Assembly: GCF_021462225.1 (NCBI RefSeq)
Contig: NC_061812.1
Span: 49,271,363-49,335,362 of the forward strand
Direction: 5' to 3'
Length of the DNA stretch: 64,000 nucleotides
Source: Girardinichthys multiradiatus
Taxonomy: Eukaryota; Chordata; Actinopteri; Cyprinodontiformes; Goodeidae
Shown: positions 56,401 through 63,857 of the stretch, piece by piece
How positions within the stretch are numbered: the stretch's first letter is position 1
Layout of the letters: every line of letters begins with the position of its first letter
Program-made: the position numbers and the translations under genes
The notes under the pieces: generated by a model
What the model saw: only the letters and a program-made list of their open reading frames with translations
What the model was told of the DNA's origin: nothing
Databases searched by the model: none

Positions 56401-57942
56401 TCTGGTCAAAGCTCTCCCAGAGGTGGGAGTTAAATACATCCCTGGCTGAGGGCTCCGCCAGACGTTCCCAGCAGACCCTCACTATGCGCTTGGGCCTGCC
56501 AAGTCTGTCCAGCCTTCTCCTCCTCCAGCGGATCCAACTCACCACCAGGTGGTGATCAGTGGACAGCTCAGCCCCTCTCTTCACCCGAGTGTCCAAAACA
56601 TGCAGCCGAAGGTCTGATGATACGACAACAAAGTCGATCATTGACCTCCTGCCTAGGCTGTCCTGGTACCAAGGGAACTGATGGACACCCTTATGTTTGA
56701 ACAGGGTGTTCGTTATGGACAATCCGTGACTAGCACAGAAGTCCAATAACAAAACACCACTCGGATTCAGATCGGGGAGGCCATTCCTCCCGATCACGCC
56801 TCTCCAGGTGTCACTGTCGTTCCCCACGTGGGCGTTGAAGTCCCCCAGCAGAATAATGGAGTCCACGGGAGGGGCACTATCCAGCACCCCCAACAGGGAC
56901 GCCAAGAAGCCCGGGTACTCCGCGCTACCACTCAGCCCGTAGGCCGAAACGACAGTCAGAGACCTGTCCCCAACCCGAAGGCACAGGAATGTGACCTTCT
57001 CATCCACTGAGGTAAACCCCAACAGGAGACGGCTGAGCTGGGGGGCAACAAGCAAACCCACCCCAGCCCGCCGCCTCTCCCCGTGGGCCACTCCAGAGTA
57101 GAAGAGAGTCCAGCCCCTCTTGAGGAGATGGGTTCCAGAGCCCACGCTGTGCGTGGAGGCGAGCCCAACTATTTCTAGTCGATATCTCTCGACCTCCCGC
57201 ACAAGCTCAGGCTCCTTCCCCCCCAGGGAGGTGACATTCCATGTCCCTAGAGCCAGCCTGAGCATCCAGGGATCGGACCGTTGAGGTCGCCACCTCCATC
57301 TGCCGCCCAATCCTCTTTGCACCGGTCCCTCACGGTTCCCCCTGCAGGTGGTGGGCCCACTGGGGGATGGCCTCGCGTCTCTCGTTCGGGCTTGGCCCGG
57401 CCAGGTCCCGCGAGGAGCAACCTGGCCACCAGGGGCTCTCCGGCGAGTCCCAACCCCAGGCCTGGCTCCAGGGTGGGACCCCATCTCCACCATACCGGGT
57501 GACGTCACGTGCCTCGATCTACTAGTCCTCATGAAGGATTCTTGACTTGATGTGAAAAAGTTTATCTTCTTCCAAGTCACCAAATAAAACTGAATATGCG
57601 GTTATTTAGTTTTATTATATAATACCTCTCCCTTTCTGATTACAGGGTCACAGGCTCACTTTGCTGTGCATCCTAGACTGTGCCGCTCATCTCCTGCCAG
57701 TACCTGAAGGTGTGCTGATGTCTTTTCTTAACCGGACAATCAAAGTGTTCACGAGGGTAAGTACTAACGCATTCTGTGTACCCAGCATTTGAAGATATGA
57801 ACTCTAAGTTATTTGTTTTGCTCTCCAGACTGATCCAGCCTCAGACAAGAATGAGTCACTGTACATACCACTTAAAGCAATCCTGACTCCTATTCTTTAT
57901 GAGTTGTATGACAAGGCTGTGGAGACGACCAAAGACTCCTGA
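44412..57942 (+). CDS. ptpdc1: PTPDC1, protein tyrosine phosphatase domain-containing 1 (9 coding exons)
   Basis: Coding exons: 44412-44499, 47531-47702, 47855-47935, 48095-48213, 52265-52402, 52492-53561, 53761-53946, 57646-57756, 57829-57942. All junctions are GT..AG, and phases add up to 2,079 nt, 692 aa plus stop. The N-terminus is MAAGV.., then [20 protein letters not shown]. The phosphatase domain covers about residues 85-260, with FGWKDYG (general-acid Asp163) and the P-loop [10 protein letters not shown] (Cys192, Arg198). A long low-complexity tail follows. The family is CDC14-like dual-specificity phosphatase. In mammals it is linked to centrosome and cilium maintenance. Mammalian PTPDC1 is about 750 aa, the difference lying in the loosely conserved exon 6 tail. 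No lesion is seen. Confidence 0.96.
45398..45485 (+). repeat. LINE 3' tail with (TGATTC)n end, copy 2
   Basis: GCACCGACTACGCCAAAACA to AATAAAGCTTTTCTGATTCT, then (TGATTC)n, nearly identical to 19245-19325 and 62525-62605. Confidence 0.8.
46790..46920. repeat. Dispersed repeat R1, copy 3 (5' part)
   Basis: CATCCATTGTCTATACCCGG, GTGCCTGTCTCCATTGGTCA, AGAGGCGGGGTACACCCTGG and AAAGGTCACCAGTCTATC. It is the 5' half of R1 and is lost thereafter. Confidence 0.75.
47531..47702 (+). CDS. ptpdc1: ptpdc1 coding exon 2
   Basis: Encodes [20 protein letters not shown] and [20 protein letters not shown], closely matching the family N-terminal signature, then [17 protein letters not shown]. Donor TG|GTATGT. 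Confidence 0.96.
47855..47935 (+). CDS. ptpdc1: ptpdc1 coding exon 3
   Basis: Encodes [20 protein letters not shown] and IIQQFQ. Acceptor TTCACAG, donor AAAG|GTACTG. The 81-nt exon keeps the phase of its neighbours. Confidence 0.94.
48095..48213 (+). CDS. ptpdc1: ptpdc1 coding exon 4
   Basis: Encodes [20 protein letters not shown] and [19 protein letters not shown]. The donor is GGCA|GTGAGT. The remaining base pairs with TC of the next exon to give Ile154. Confidence 0.95.
48214..50344. other. ptpdc1 intron, unassigned part
   Basis: AT-rich with no recognised element. One stretch (49840-50100) resembles Tc1 C-terminal words (GAATGGCCCAGTCAATCACT, TGGAAGAATTGGTCAAAATA) and may be a very old relic. 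Confidence 0.4.
50345..50880 (+). pseudogene. LINE fragment (reverse transcriptase C-terminus and 3' end)
   Basis: Encodes in broken frames CTTTCTGGCT-type text: [20 protein letters not shown] and [20 protein letters not shown]. These are the ARVL..RDHITPIL..LHWLPV box of an L2/CR1 group LINE, distinct from the 39.7-kb copy. GTAAAGCACTTTGATTAACC is the usual 3' end word. Confidence 0.7.
50881..52264. other. ptpdc1 intron, unassigned part
   Basis: Stretches near 51230-51900 (CATCACTTCAGAGAACATGT, CACACTCCGGACAAGTGCTT) look like an old transposon, possibly Tc1-like or hAT. No frame could be traced. Confidence 0.4.
52265..52402 (+). CDS. ptpdc1: ptpdc1 coding exon 5 (catalytic exon)
   Basis: Encodes [20 protein letters not shown] and [26 protein letters not shown]. 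It holds the general acid Asp163 and the Cys192/Arg198 phosphate-binding loop. The active-site residues are all present. Confidence 0.97.
52492..53561 (+). CDS. ptpdc1: ptpdc1 coding exon 6 (large exon)
   Basis: Begins [20 protein letters not shown] and [20 protein letters not shown], completing the phosphatase fold, then [20 protein letters not shown]. After about residue 300 the sequence is serine-rich and poorly conserved. It ends with a conserved [20 protein letters not shown] stretch and MWQ. Donor CAG|GTAAG. The exon is over 1 kb in one open frame. Confidence 0.96.
53761..53946 (+). CDS. ptpdc1: ptpdc1 coding exon 7
   Basis: Encodes [20 protein letters not shown] and [20 protein letters not shown], a conserved C-terminal helical region. 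Acceptor TTGCAG, donor AAG|GTAGCT. The 3.7-kb intron after it contains the antisense Rex3. Confidence 0.95.
53947..54335. other. ptpdc1 intron 7, proximal part
   Basis: AT-rich and unassigned. TTGGCCCACTCTTATTTAG near 54250 may belong to the Tc1 fragment that follows. Confidence 0.4.
54336..54456 (+). pseudogene. Tc1 transposase fragment
   Basis: CATCTGTCAAACGTGGTGGA, GGGGTTATGATTTGAGCTAG and GGGTGCCTTGCGGTCAGCGA follow a Tc1 DDE region ([22 protein letters not shown]). Only about 40 codons remain. Confidence 0.7.
54457..54722 (-). pseudogene. Tc1 N-terminal domain fragment
   Basis: The minus strand encodes [20 protein letters not shown] and [20 protein letters not shown], a Tc1 second HTH. 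At the left, GTGCCTTGCAGAAGTATTAA is a Tc1-type terminal repeat start. It opposes the previous fragment, so two insertions or a rearrangement are involved. Confidence 0.75.
54723..55095. repeat. Dispersed repeat R2, copy 2
   Basis: Uninterrupted counterpart of 20187-20563. TTGAAATTAAGCGATGTCTT, CAGATATTTCACGTCTACAC, AACATTGTAAAAG, GACCCATCCTTC and AGAAGGACACATTTGTCGGC, to CGAAGGATGCAGCCCCTG. It abuts the truncated 3' side of the Rex3 element. Confidence 0.75.
55096..57540 (-). mobile_element. Rex3 (RTE clade) LINE, antisense in ptpdc1 intron, internally deleted
   Basis: Read from right to left: GC-rich 5' region, endonuclease, linker and RT core. Part of the RT is deleted: the text jumps from PSGPWLR.. 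to the WQTGVVV region near 55670. RT motif pieces then run to the C-terminus [12 protein letters not shown] near 55130. The last part joins repeat R2. This is the best preserved Rex3 endonuclease in the window. It is antisense to ptpdc1 and within an intron of 3.7 kb, and does not touch the splice sites. Confidence 0.9.
55788..56363 (-). pseudogene. Rex3 linker and RT start
   Basis: [20 protein letters not shown] and [20 protein letters not shown], then [40 protein letters not shown] and [27 protein letters not shown]. The last is the RT fingers motif GKAPGVDEIRPE. It is 191 codons, in another frame than the endonuclease at 56378-57583, so a frameshift lies near 56360-56400. Confidence 0.85.
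56378..57583 (-). CDS. Rex3 endonuclease domain, open frame of 401 codons
   Basis: Residues roughly 105-340 form an apurinic endonuclease: [84 protein letters not shown] (catalytic GDFN), [12 protein letters not shown] and the terminal [13 protein letters not shown] (DH pair). The E of the usual QET box reads as STH, which would harm catalysis if that position is essential. There are no stops in over 1.2 kb. The upstream part ([10 protein letters not shown]..) is not family sequence. The frame is followed by a break from the linker and RT, so no full ORF2 exists. Confidence 0.85.
   Translation of the reverse strand: MVTWKKINFFTSSQESFMRTSRSRHVTSPGMVEMGSHPGARPGVGTRRRAPGGQVAPRGTWPGQARTRDARPSPSGPTTCRGNREGPVQRGLGGRWRWRPQRSDPWMLRLALGTWNVTSLGGKEPELVREVERYRLEIVGLASTHSVGSGTHLLKRGWTLFYSGVAHGERRRAGVGLLVAPQLSRLLLGFTSVDEKVTFLCLRVGDRSLTVVSAYGLSGSAEYPGFLASLLGVLDSAPPVDSIILLGDFNAHVGNDSDTWRGVIGRNGLPDLNPSGVLLLDFCASHGLSITNTLFKHKGVHQFPWYQDSLGRRSMIDFVVVSSDLRLHVLDTRVKRGAELSTDHHLVVSWIRWRRRRLDRLGRPKRIVRVCWERLAEPSARDVFNSHLWESFDQIRGMLET
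57646..57756 (+). CDS. ptpdc1: ptpdc1 coding exon 8
   Basis: Encodes [20 protein letters not shown] and [17 protein letters not shown]. Acceptor GATTACAG, donor AGG|GTAAGT. Phase 0 at both ends, 37 codons. Confidence 0.94.
57829..57942 (+). CDS. ptpdc1: ptpdc1 coding exon 9 and stop
   Basis: Encodes [20 protein letters not shown] and [17 protein letters not shown], then TGA at 57940-57942. It corresponds to the variable C-terminal end of the family (..NTLKKIFKHTLEEKRK.. in mammals). Confidence 0.92.
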   Translation, partial: TDPASDKNESLYIPLKAILTPILYELYDKAVETTKDS

Positions 57943-58840
57943 TGGGCTGCAACGCTGTTTTATCTGACAGGACCTCAACTCACAAGCAGGGTTCAGGCTC
58001 CTTTGGGGGCATTAATACACCCAATGCCAGTTCCTTGCACCAGATACATTAGTGACCTACCAGTCTATATAGTTTGAAGCTTTTTCAGTGAGGGGTTTAT
58101 TAATATGATTTAGACTTTTCTTAATAGACACTAACTACTGCCATTGTTGATGTTAATGTGCCACTGTACTCAGCCTGAAACATTTGTGTGTTACTTATTT
58201 TACTGAGGAACTACACGCTTGTAGTGTCTGACTTTTATCTGGCACAAAGATCGTTTTAACAAATAATTATATTTAAATGTGTCATGAACCCAAAGATGTT
58301 TTACACTGTACACATTTTTTTACTACATCTTATTTATTCAAATCGTTTAATTTCAAGAACAACTGGGTTAGTGGCTTGAGTTTAGCAAACCACAGGGTTT
58401 ACTTCATAAAGAGTCTCAAGTTAGATGCCAAACTTAGGCAATGTTTTGACAATTCATGTTCATCTAGCCACTGTGCTTTTATTAATCTGTGTAACTGGAT
58501 GTCCTTAATATTATTTACAACATAAAACCTCTAATTCTAATGTTCTGTTTTGCTGTTGCAGTCTGTGCTGCACTGCCTCGCTCAGCGGGACCCTTTACCA
58601 TCATGTTTGTTCATGTGTGAGGATCGATGTGCGTGTGTGTGTTGGGATGTGGTGGGGGGGCTTGGAGAAGTCAAAATATTGCCTCTCACCTCATTTGTCT
58701 CATGTATGGAGTGAATGTTGCTTTGACCTGCTAACGTGGTGAATGTGGAACACTGAGGGGATTTTTTAAAGAGCACTAAGCTTGTGTTCTTTCTAAAGGT
58801 TACTTCATATAGAAATAAATGTCTCTGACTTGCAAGTTGT
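57943..58840 (+). other. ptpdc1: ptpdc1 3' UTR
   Basis: Repeat-free AT-rich sequence after the stop codon. A canonical AATAAA lies at 58814-58819, and the likely cleavage region is 58830-58850. A poly-G run near 58650 and a GT-rich tract at 58630-58645 occur inside. The end is inferred from the signal. Confidence 0.7.
58814..58819 (+). terminator. ptpdc1: Polyadenylation signal AATAAA
   Basis: The first strong AATAAA downstream of the ptpdc1 stop. It is followed within 20-40 bp by a GT-rich stretch (GCAAGTTGTGTCGAGTG). Confidence 0.7.
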
Positions 58841-58916
58841 GTCGAGTGCTCATTTCTAAGCATTAGTTAAGTTTATTAGTTAGCTGAAAGTGAAAAGAAA
58901 ACATAGTGAGTTGTTT

Positions 58917-58975
58917 CGGTCCATCCATTGTCTATACCCACTTATTCAAGCAGGATCGGGGGGGGGGGGGATCTC
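58917..58975. repeat. R1 start fragment with G-run
   Basis: CATCCATTGTCTATACCCAC TTATTC then a run of G (58959-58970). Only the first 50 bp of R1 is seen. Confidence 0.55.
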
Positions 58976-58984
58976 CGGCAGTCC

Positions 58985-59447
58985 AAACCTTGGGTCCTGC
59001 AATCCATGTTGAGTTTACTTCGACATGTACCAACCGAACCCTACCTACAGTAAGCATTTCTGCAAACCATTCACACCCGTCAACACAATGGTATTTCCTG
59101 AAAGCAGTAGGCACTTTCAGAAAGATAATGCCTCCTAGCACAAAGGAAAATGGTTCATCTAAAGTTTAAGGAGCACAGGTTTGGGGCGTTGACTTGGCCT
59201 CCAAATTCCAAATATCTTAATCTAACCAAGCTTTTGTTGGATCTGCTGTTCAAACATGTCTAAGTTATGGAGTCACAGCTTTCAGGGCTAAAATTATGTG
59301 CTGCTAACATCTTGGTGCCAGATGCCACAGCACACCTTCAGGGGTCTAGTGAAGTCCAGGCCGTGACAAATCAGGTATTCTCTGACAACAAAAGGGGGAC
59401 CAACACAGTATTAGACATGTGGTCACAATGTTATGCCTGATTTGTAT
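58985..59447 (+). pseudogene. Tc1 transposase C-terminal relic
   Basis: Nucleotide-level match to a fish Tc1 family: ATGTTGAGTTTACTTCGACA, CTTTCAGAAAGATAATGCCT (second Asp, FQ(Q/K)DNA box), TTGACTTGGCCTCCAAATTC, GTGCCAGATGCCACAGCACA, CCTTCAGGGGTCTAGTGAAG, AACAAAAGGGGGACCAACAC and TGTTATGCCTGATTTGTA as the 3' terminal repeat. All frames are broken, and the E box is lost. Confidence 0.75.
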
Positions 59448-59927
59448 AGCTGTTAGGACAGCTTTTACAATTTGTAGTTTGTATTTTTATAACACAAGCC
59501 TTATAAGTATGTATGGTTGCAGTAGCTCCTGTCATATGTGGTGGTGAACATGATTTGTGAGTTCGGTTTCCCGTGTGACTGTTCCTCAGCTCCTCTGTTC
59601 AATTCCTGATGTGGCAGCACTGCATTTTGTTGATGGTACTCCTCTGCTTCCCATGTCACTGATCACCTCCCTAGCAATAATGCATTTGTTAATTCCTTGT
59701 CAGATCCTTCTGTTTACCCATCATGCTTGTTGACATGTCCTGTTACCTCACCAGCTTACTGGTTGTTAAGCCTGTTGTCATCACAGGTTCTCCAGTTCCT
59801 TGCTTGTCCTTTCCACATTTATAAATTCTTTTAATACATCACCCCTTTATTATGAGGTTCCTGTCTGCACCTCGGTTTATTTTTATATCCCACTTGTCCT
59901 TTGTATAAGAGACGAGTAACAACTGTA
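59448..59927. other. Unassigned
   Basis: A T- and C-rich stretch with CTTGTCAGATCCTTCTGTTT and a run of TGTTGAC. No gene is recognised. It resembles part of a LINE leader or another old repeat. Confidence 0.35.
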
Positions 59928-61402
59928 TACAGGTCCTTCTCAAAATATTAGCATATTGTGATAAAGTTCATTATTTTCCATAATGTCATGATGAAAATTT
60001 AACATTCATATATTTTAGATTCATTGCACATTAACTGAAATATTTCAGGTCTTTTATTGTCTTAATACAGATGATTTTGGCATACAGCTCATGAAAACCC
60101 AAAATTCCTATCTCACAAAATTAGCATATCATTAAAAGGGTCTCTAAACGAGCTATGAACCTAATCATCTGAATCAACGAGTTAATTCTAAACACCTGCA
60201 AAAGATTCCTGAGGCCTTTAAAACTCCCAGCCTGGTTCATCACTCAAAACCCCAATCATGGGTAAGACTGCCGACCTGACTGCTGTCCAGAAGGCCACTA
60301 TTGACACCCTCAAGCAAGAGGGTAAGACTCAGAAAGAAATTTCTGAACGAATAGGCTGTTCCCAGAGTGCTGTATCAAGGCACCTCAGTGGGAAGTTTGT
60401 GGGAAGGAAAAAGTGTGGCAGAAAACGCTGCACAACGAGAAGAGGTGACCGGACCCTGAGGAAGATTGTGGAGAAGGGCCGATTCCAGACCTTGGGGGAC
60501 CTGCGGAAGCAGTGGACTGAGTCTGGAGTAGAAACATCCAGAGCCACCGTGCACAGGCGTGTGCAGGAAATGGGCTACAGGTGCCGCATTCCCCAGGTCA
60601 AGCCACTTTTGAACCAGAAACAGCGGCAGAAGCGCCTGACCTGGGCTACAGAGAAGCAGCACTGGACTGTTGCTCAGTGGTCCAAAGTACTTTTTTCAGA
60701 TGAAAGCAAATTCTGCATGTCATTCGGAAATCAAGGTGCCAGAGTCTGGAGGAAGACTGGGGAGAAGGAAATGCCAAAATGCCAGAAGTCCAGTGTCAAG
60801 TACCCACAGTCAGTGATGGTCTGGGGTGCCGTGTCAGCTGCTGGTGTTGGTCCACTGTGTTTTATCAAGGGCAGGGTCAATGCAGCTAGCTATCAGGAGA
60901 TTTTGGAGCACTTCATGCTTCCATCTGCTGAAAAGCTTTATGGAGATGAAGATTTCATTTTTCAGCACGACCTGGCACCTGCTCACAGTGCCAAAACCAC
61001 TGGTAAATGGTTTGCTGACCATGGTATCACTGTGCTCAATTGGCCTGCCAACTCTCCTGACCTGAACCCCATAGAGAATCTGTGGGATATTGTGAAGAGA
61101 ATGTTGAGAGACTCAAGACCCAACACTCTGGATGAGCTAAAGGCCGCTATCGAAGCGTTTTTTGTATTAAAAACACTTTTCTTTTATTGGTCGGATGAAA
61201 TATGCTAATTTTGTGAGATAGGAATTTTGGGTTTTCATGAGCTGTATGCCAAAATCATCCGTATTAAGACAATAAAAGACCTGAAATATTTCAGTTGGTG
61301 TGCAATGAATCTAAAATACAATGAATGTTAAATTTTCATCATGACATTATGGAAAATAATTAACTTTATCACAATATGCTAATATTTTGAGAAGGACCTG
61401 TA
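59928..61402 (+). mobile_element. Tc1-type transposon, copy C
   Basis: Same family as copies A and B but on the plus strand. TA-flanked CAGGTCCTTCTCAAAATATT ends. It is 1.47 kb because about 137 bp is deleted near the transposase C-terminus (see the transposase entry). Confidence 0.95.
60258..61208 (+). pseudogene. Tc1 transposase, copy C (C-terminal deletion)
   Basis: It opens at MGKTADLTAVQKATIDTLKQ and keeps the N-terminal HTH pair and all three DDE residues (VLFSDESKF, IFQHDLAPAHS, NPIENLWDIV). After AAIEA the sequence jumps directly to the terminal-repeat text (FFVLKTLFFYWSDEIC). Compared with copy A, roughly 137 bp are lost, removing the last 30 or so residues. It is open for 316 codons, the longest of the family. 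Confidence 0.94.
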
Positions 61403-62020
61403 GGTTAGAGCAACTCTGAGGGGAGCAATATATTGCTCTGGTACAAGATTACTTTAATAAATCTGACTGAGTCATCTTCATCAAACAATGCTTGGATATT
61501 GCTTTTGTTCCACAACAAGATGCACCAGCAACAGGGAGAACCGCAGCCTTGAGAGGATTGTCAAGCAAAATCTATTCAAGAATTTGGCAGCGCTTCACAA
61601 GGAGTGGACTGACTGGAGTCAGGGCATCAAGAGCGACTACGCACAAGCGAATCCTACACATGGGCTACAAGTGTTACATTTCTCCTGTCAAGCCACTCCT
61701 GAACCAGAGGCAACATCAAAAGACGCTTACCTGGGCTAAGGAGAAAAGGAACCGCACTGTTGATCAGTTTTCCAAAGCACTCTTTTTCAAATGAAAGTAA
61801 ATTCATCATTTCATTTGGAAATCAAGGTCCCAGAGTGTAAGAAGAGGGGGAGAGGCACAGAATCCATGTTGCTTGAAGTCCAGTGTGAAGTTTCCAGTCA
61901 GTGATGATTTGGGGGATTTTGGTCCACTGTGTTTTCTGAAGTCCAGTCAATGCAGCCATCTACCAGCATGTTTTAGAGCCGTTCATGTTTCCTTCTGCTG
62001 ACAAGCTTTATGGAATTGCT
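61403..62020 (+). pseudogene. Tc1 transposase relic next to copy C
   Basis: A diverged relative of copies A-C. The plus strand in two frames gives GRTAALRGL, GVRASRATTHKRILHMGYKC, YISPVKPLLNQRQHQKTLTW and KEKRNRTVDQFSKALF. Then come broken ATTTCATTTGGAAATCAAGG, GTCCACTGTGTTTTCTGAAG and TTCCTTCTGCTGACAAGCTT words (SFGNQG, PLCF, PSADKLYG). It has no ends of its own. Confidence 0.8.
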
Positions 62021-62097
62021 CCTCTCTCCTGCTCTCTGTGTCAGATGTTCAGTTACTCCTTTGCCTCCTTTAGTGATAATGGTACGTGTAATAATAA

Positions 62098-62608
62098 TAA
62101 TCCAAGATGGCGCCGCAGATGGTCGCCTCGGCGTGTTGGTGCGCATTGTTTTGTTTTGTTTTTTGACTCTTTGAGACTCTCCCCTCTGGCAGGAGGCTGC
62201 GGTCCATCCGGACCAAAACCTCACGCCACAAGAACAGTTTTTTCCCATCTGCCACCAGCCTTGTTAACAAAGCCCGGAAACCACCCTGACACTCTCCCTT
62301 TCCCCCACACCCCTCCTCTTTTTGCTGACAGGACACCCGTAACCTGTAACTCTATGCGTTACATTAACGCTCAGCTTGGACTCCTGCTTTACTTGCACAA
62401 TGATCACCTGCACTGTTGTATTGCTCTTGCATCTTCTATACTTACTCTCACTCACTTAAAACTGTGCACATATATTTATATTATATTGTAGATATGTTTA
62501 TACTGTTTAATTTGTATTGTATTGCACCGACTACGCCAAAACAAATTCCTTGTATGTCCAAAAACGTACTGGTCAATAAAGCTTTTCTGATTCTGATTCT
62601 GATAAATG
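62098..62608 (+). mobile_element. Internally deleted LINE, 5' end fused to 3' end
   Basis: It starts AAGATGGCGCCGCAGATGG, a LINE 5' end, and passes within 60 bp to the C-terminal text GACTCTTTGAGACTCTCCCC and CTGCGGTCCATCCGGACCAA. It finishes with the tail TTGCACCGACTACGCCAAAA, AATAAAGCTTTTCTGATTCT and (TGATTC)n. Everything between is absent, giving a SINE-like unit of about 510 bp. Confidence 0.7.
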
Positions 62609-62611
62609 TTG

Positions 62612-63111
62612 CATTTTTGTAGCTTTGGAGGCGAGGGTGTTGGAATTGGAGGCCCGGCTCCGCGCTGTTGAAAAACCAGCAGATAGCCGAGGCCCCTTAG
62701 CCAGCGTGGAGCCACCAAGGGTAGCTCCCCGTAGCAGTCCTCCAGCAGAGCCCGCGCAGCCGGGGCCTCAGGCCGGCTGGGTGACGGTACGTAGAAAGCA
62801 TAGTCCTAGATCCCAGCCCACAGGTCACCACCAACCCGTCTGCGTTTATAAAATATTTTCCTCGCTCAGCGACACACCCGCTGAGAAGCCAACTCTGTTA
62901 ACTGGCAGCTCCAGTCAGAAACGTGGCAAAAGAGACACCAGTGACCATAGTCAAATGTCTGCCAGGGGCCAAAACGGGCGACATCAAATTCTACCTGAAA
63001 CTGCTGGCTAAGGATCAGCGTAAATACACTAAGATTGTAATTCACGCTGGCGGTAATGACACCCGGTTACGTCAATTGGAGGTCACTTCAGTTAGTGTTG
63101 CTTCGGTGTGT
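62612..63111 (+). pseudogene. LINE ORF1 fragment with SGNH-esterase domain
   Basis: Encodes ALEARVLELEARLRAVEKPA (coiled coil) and a proline-rich linker (PPAEPAQPGPQAGWVTVRRK). In a second frame it encodes [40 protein letters not shown] and [15 protein letters not shown]. The last part is the C-terminal half of the esterase-type ORF1 of CR1/L2 LINEs; the block HAGGNDTR is the usual HxGTNDTR with the T lost. The GS box reads GSSSQKRG. A frameshift near 62900 joins the frames. It is cut by a Harbinger insertion at about 63112. Confidence 0.78.
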
Positions 63112-63287
63112 AATGGTGCGTTCACACAGAACGCGGATTCTGCGAATATTTCGCGTCATTTGTGTGTTTTTGCCCACTTCACATTCCACGTGAACTCCGC
63201 GTTGCCAAATGGCAACAAATGGCAACGCTTCGCCGCGTCATCAAATAGGAGGAGCTTCCATCTGCTGCTTGCTGGTTTCAACTGAAC

Positions 63288-63596
63288 ATGGCGGACATGG
63301 ATTTCACGGACCTAATTACAGTGTTTTACCTGTGGAGAGCCGAAAAACGCCATCGACGTCCCTGGGTTCACCAGATTCTTCAGGGACGGGAACAGTTCGG
63401 AGAGTACCACCACCTACTCCAGGAGCTGCGTCTGGATGACGGTCGATTTCAGCGGAACTTCCGTCTATCCAGGACCCAGTTTGGAGATCTACTGTCCCGC
63501 ATTGGGAGACGAATCGGCCTCCGGGACATCAACTACCGGCGCTGTATCCCCGCTGCTGAACGAACGCCTGTCCATCGGTCTTCGGTGAGTAAATAA
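63288..63596 (+). pseudogene. PIF/Harbinger transposase (HARBI1-like) N-terminus, frameshifted
   Basis: MADMDFTDLITVFYLWRAEK, RHRRPWVHQILQGREQFGEY, HHLLQELRLDDGRFQRNFRL and SRTQFGDLLSRIGRRIGLRD. These are the N-terminal part of a Harbinger transposase before the DDE domain. A tandem GAAC (63558-63565) adds four bases after AAE and shifts the frame, ending in TAA soon after. A splice-like GTGAGT follows, so an intron may originally have started here. The DDE domain is absent. Confidence 0.85.
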
Positions 63597-63604
63597 ATCT
63601 CAGT

Positions 63605-63799
63605 TCAATAAAAAAACAGCCGATTTTTAATATCCACATCTCCTAAATATAAGATATTTGTGCCTAAACATAACCAGGCCAGGTCCTTTCTGTACTTGTC
63701 TCGGTAAAGGTAATTAGTTGAGTCATACAACTCTGGCTTGCCGCACACCGCCACTATGATCTGGTCCTCCATCTTTACTGACAACCACTTCTTCTCCAC
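63605..63799 (-). pseudogene. Harbinger MADF-domain partner protein, N-terminus
   Basis: MEKKWLSVKMEDQIIVAVCG, KPELYDSTNYLYRDKYRKDL and AWLCL. The MEDQIIVAVCGKPELYDSTN stretch is the start of a MADF (Myb/SANT-like) domain, the DNA-binding partner encoded by Harbinger elements. Homology ends at LAW, where the sequence offers a donor (TG|GTTATG). The rest of the domain is missing. Confidence 0.75.
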
Positions 63800-63857
63800 T
63801 GTGGTCTTTCACCCTACGTCACAGCCACATCCAGTCTCTGATTGGTTGACGCGACGT

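Larger units (their letters stand above)
63114..63857. mobile_element. PIF/Harbinger transposon, internally deleted and right-truncated
   Basis: The left end GGTGCGTTCACACAGAACGC is the standard Harbinger terminus in fish. It is followed by a GCG-rich leader. It carries the first parts of both Harbinger genes, pointing at each other: transposase on plus (63288-63596) and a MADF-type partner on minus (63605-63799). No right terminal repeat is seen; LINE text replaces it after about 63857. Confidence 0.82.

Noticed and set aside
55092..57545. Several plus-strand open frames of 60-109 codons in the ptpdc1 intron
   Set aside because: All are antisense to the GC-rich Rex3 coding strand.
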